Part shown: positions 6,696 to 7,167 of the stretch, piece by piece
Layout: each line of letters begins with the position of its first letter
Position numbering within the stretch: the stretch's first letter is position 1
NCBI GenBank assembly: GCA_030067055.1
Contig: JASJAL010000405.1
Location: forward strand, 1 to 7,167
Length of the DNA stretch: 7,167 bases
Source: Kiloniellales bacterium
Lineage (GTDB): Bacteria > Pseudomonadota > Alphaproteobacteria > Kiloniellales > JAKSBE01
Reading direction: 5' to 3'
Program-made: the position numbers and the translations under genes
Notes under the pieces: generated by a model
What the model was told of the DNA's origin: nothing
What the model saw: the letters and a program-made list of their open reading frames with translations, nothing else
The model's database searches: none

Positions 6696-7167
6696 ATGAC
6701 CCTTTCGCTGCGCCGGTCGGCCCTTGTCTCTGCGGCCTGTCTCGTGGGGCTTCTCTGCCTGGCATCGGGCAGCGTCCTCGCGACGGCCGACGGGCCGGAC
6801 TTCTACCGGGTCGTCGATGTCGGGGCGAAGAGCGCGCTCAACATCCGGGCGAAGCCCGGGACCGACGGGGCCGTGGTCGGGAGGATCCCCGCCGATGCCG
6901 ACGGGATCGCCAACTTCGGCTGCTCAGGCGGGCTGACTCTGGCCGAGTACGAGGCCGCGAGCGCCGCCGAGCGCGCCGCGGCGCGCAAGACCCGGTGGTG
7001 CAAGGTCGGCTACGACCGGACCGTCGGCTGGGCCGCCGGCTGGTTTCTGGCCGAAGGCGGAAGCGAAGACGGGTTTCGCGGCGGCGCCGCGCTCGGCGGT
7101 CTCGCCGGTTCGGAATGGCTGCTTCGGGACTTCGCGGGCCAGGCGGCGCAGGCCGAGGCCTGGATGG
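6696..7167 (+). CDS. Exported bacterial SH3-like domain protein (partial, C-terminus off the window)
   Basis: An open frame of 157 codons begins at ATG 6696 and continues past the window edge without a stop. Residues 1-29 form a typical Sec signal peptide: an RR pair at 6-7, a hydrophobic core, and a likely cut after SVLA. Residues about 35-115 match a bacterial SH3-like (SH3b) domain, with FYRVVDV, LNIRAKPG and the closing WCKVGY and VGWAAGWFL. Such domains bind cell-wall peptides or partner proteins outside the cytoplasm. Two cysteines, in NFGCSGG and RWCKVG, bracket an alanine/glutamate-rich insert of about 20 residues and could form a disulfide in the periplasm. The visible end, beginning GSEWLLRDF, could be the start of a second domain; a META/HslJ-like domain is possible but cannot be judged from about 20 residues. 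It is read divergently from the DUF3604 gene. Sampled GC is very high, about 75% in one line. Confidence 0.75.
   Translation, partial: MTLSLRRSALVSAACLVGLLCLASGSVLATADGPDFYRVVDVGAKSALNIRAKPGTDGAVVGRIPADADGIANFGCSGGLTLAEYEAASAAERAAARKTRWCKVGYDRTVGWAAGWFLAEGGSEDGFRGGAALGGLAGSEWLLRDFAGQAAQAEAWM

Noticed and set aside
6682..6699. Five-codon frame ATGGAGTGCCAACGATGA overlapping the start of the SH3-domain gene
   Set aside because: It contains that gene's own ribosome site and has none of its own; translational coupling is conceivable but unsupported.
1..7167. CRISPR array, tRNA, rRNA, insertion sequence or attachment site
   Set aside because: No regularly spaced repeats, cloverleaf-like sequence, transposase frame or paired terminal repeats were seen on reading; a dedicated scan was not possible.

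Overview
This is a GC-rich bacterial window. Its gene content and style (a soluble class III cyclase fused to a TolB-like domain and a TPR tail, GC-ending codons, alphaproteobacterial promoter-like elements) suggest an alphaproteobacterium of the Rhizobiales/Rhodospirillales kind. That placement is an inference from protein families, not a measured result. No tRNA, rRNA, CRISPR array, transposase or phage gene is visible.

Layout, left to right. Positions 1-224 are non-coding as far as I can see and are rich in short palindromes; they lie downstream of the first gene. Three genes then lie on the minus strand, so they are read from right to left. They are a DUF3604/PHP-like putative metal-dependent hydrolase (6392 down to 4149), an SLC13-type permease with two internal RCK_C (TrkA-C) domains (4005 down to 2227), and an adenylate cyclase-TolB-like-TPR signalling protein (2006 down to 225). 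The gaps are 143 and 220 bases, so a tight operon is not shown. Each gap holds small GC-rich stem-loops without the T-run of a classical terminator. At the right end, a divergently read gene starts at 6696 on the plus strand and runs off the edge; it encodes an exported protein with a bacterial SH3-like domain. The 303-base divergent gap holds a nested palindrome cluster and a -10-like element.

How the genes may work together. The permease would bring an anion across the inner membrane (the family handles di/tricarboxylates or sulfate). The DUF3604 protein has no visible signal peptide and could act on a substrate in the cytoplasm. The cyclase has all six canonical catalytic residues and probably makes cAMP, with its TolB-like/TPR part as an input or partner-binding module. 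A functional link between the three rests only on shared strand and proximity. The cyclase gene looks lower in GC (about 55% in sampled lines) than its neighbours (about 63-75%), so it may have a separate history.

I found no convincing novel multi-gene system. The most useful leads are the uncharacterised DUF3604 enzyme beside a regulated anion permease, and the palindrome clusters at 1-110 and 6551-6582.
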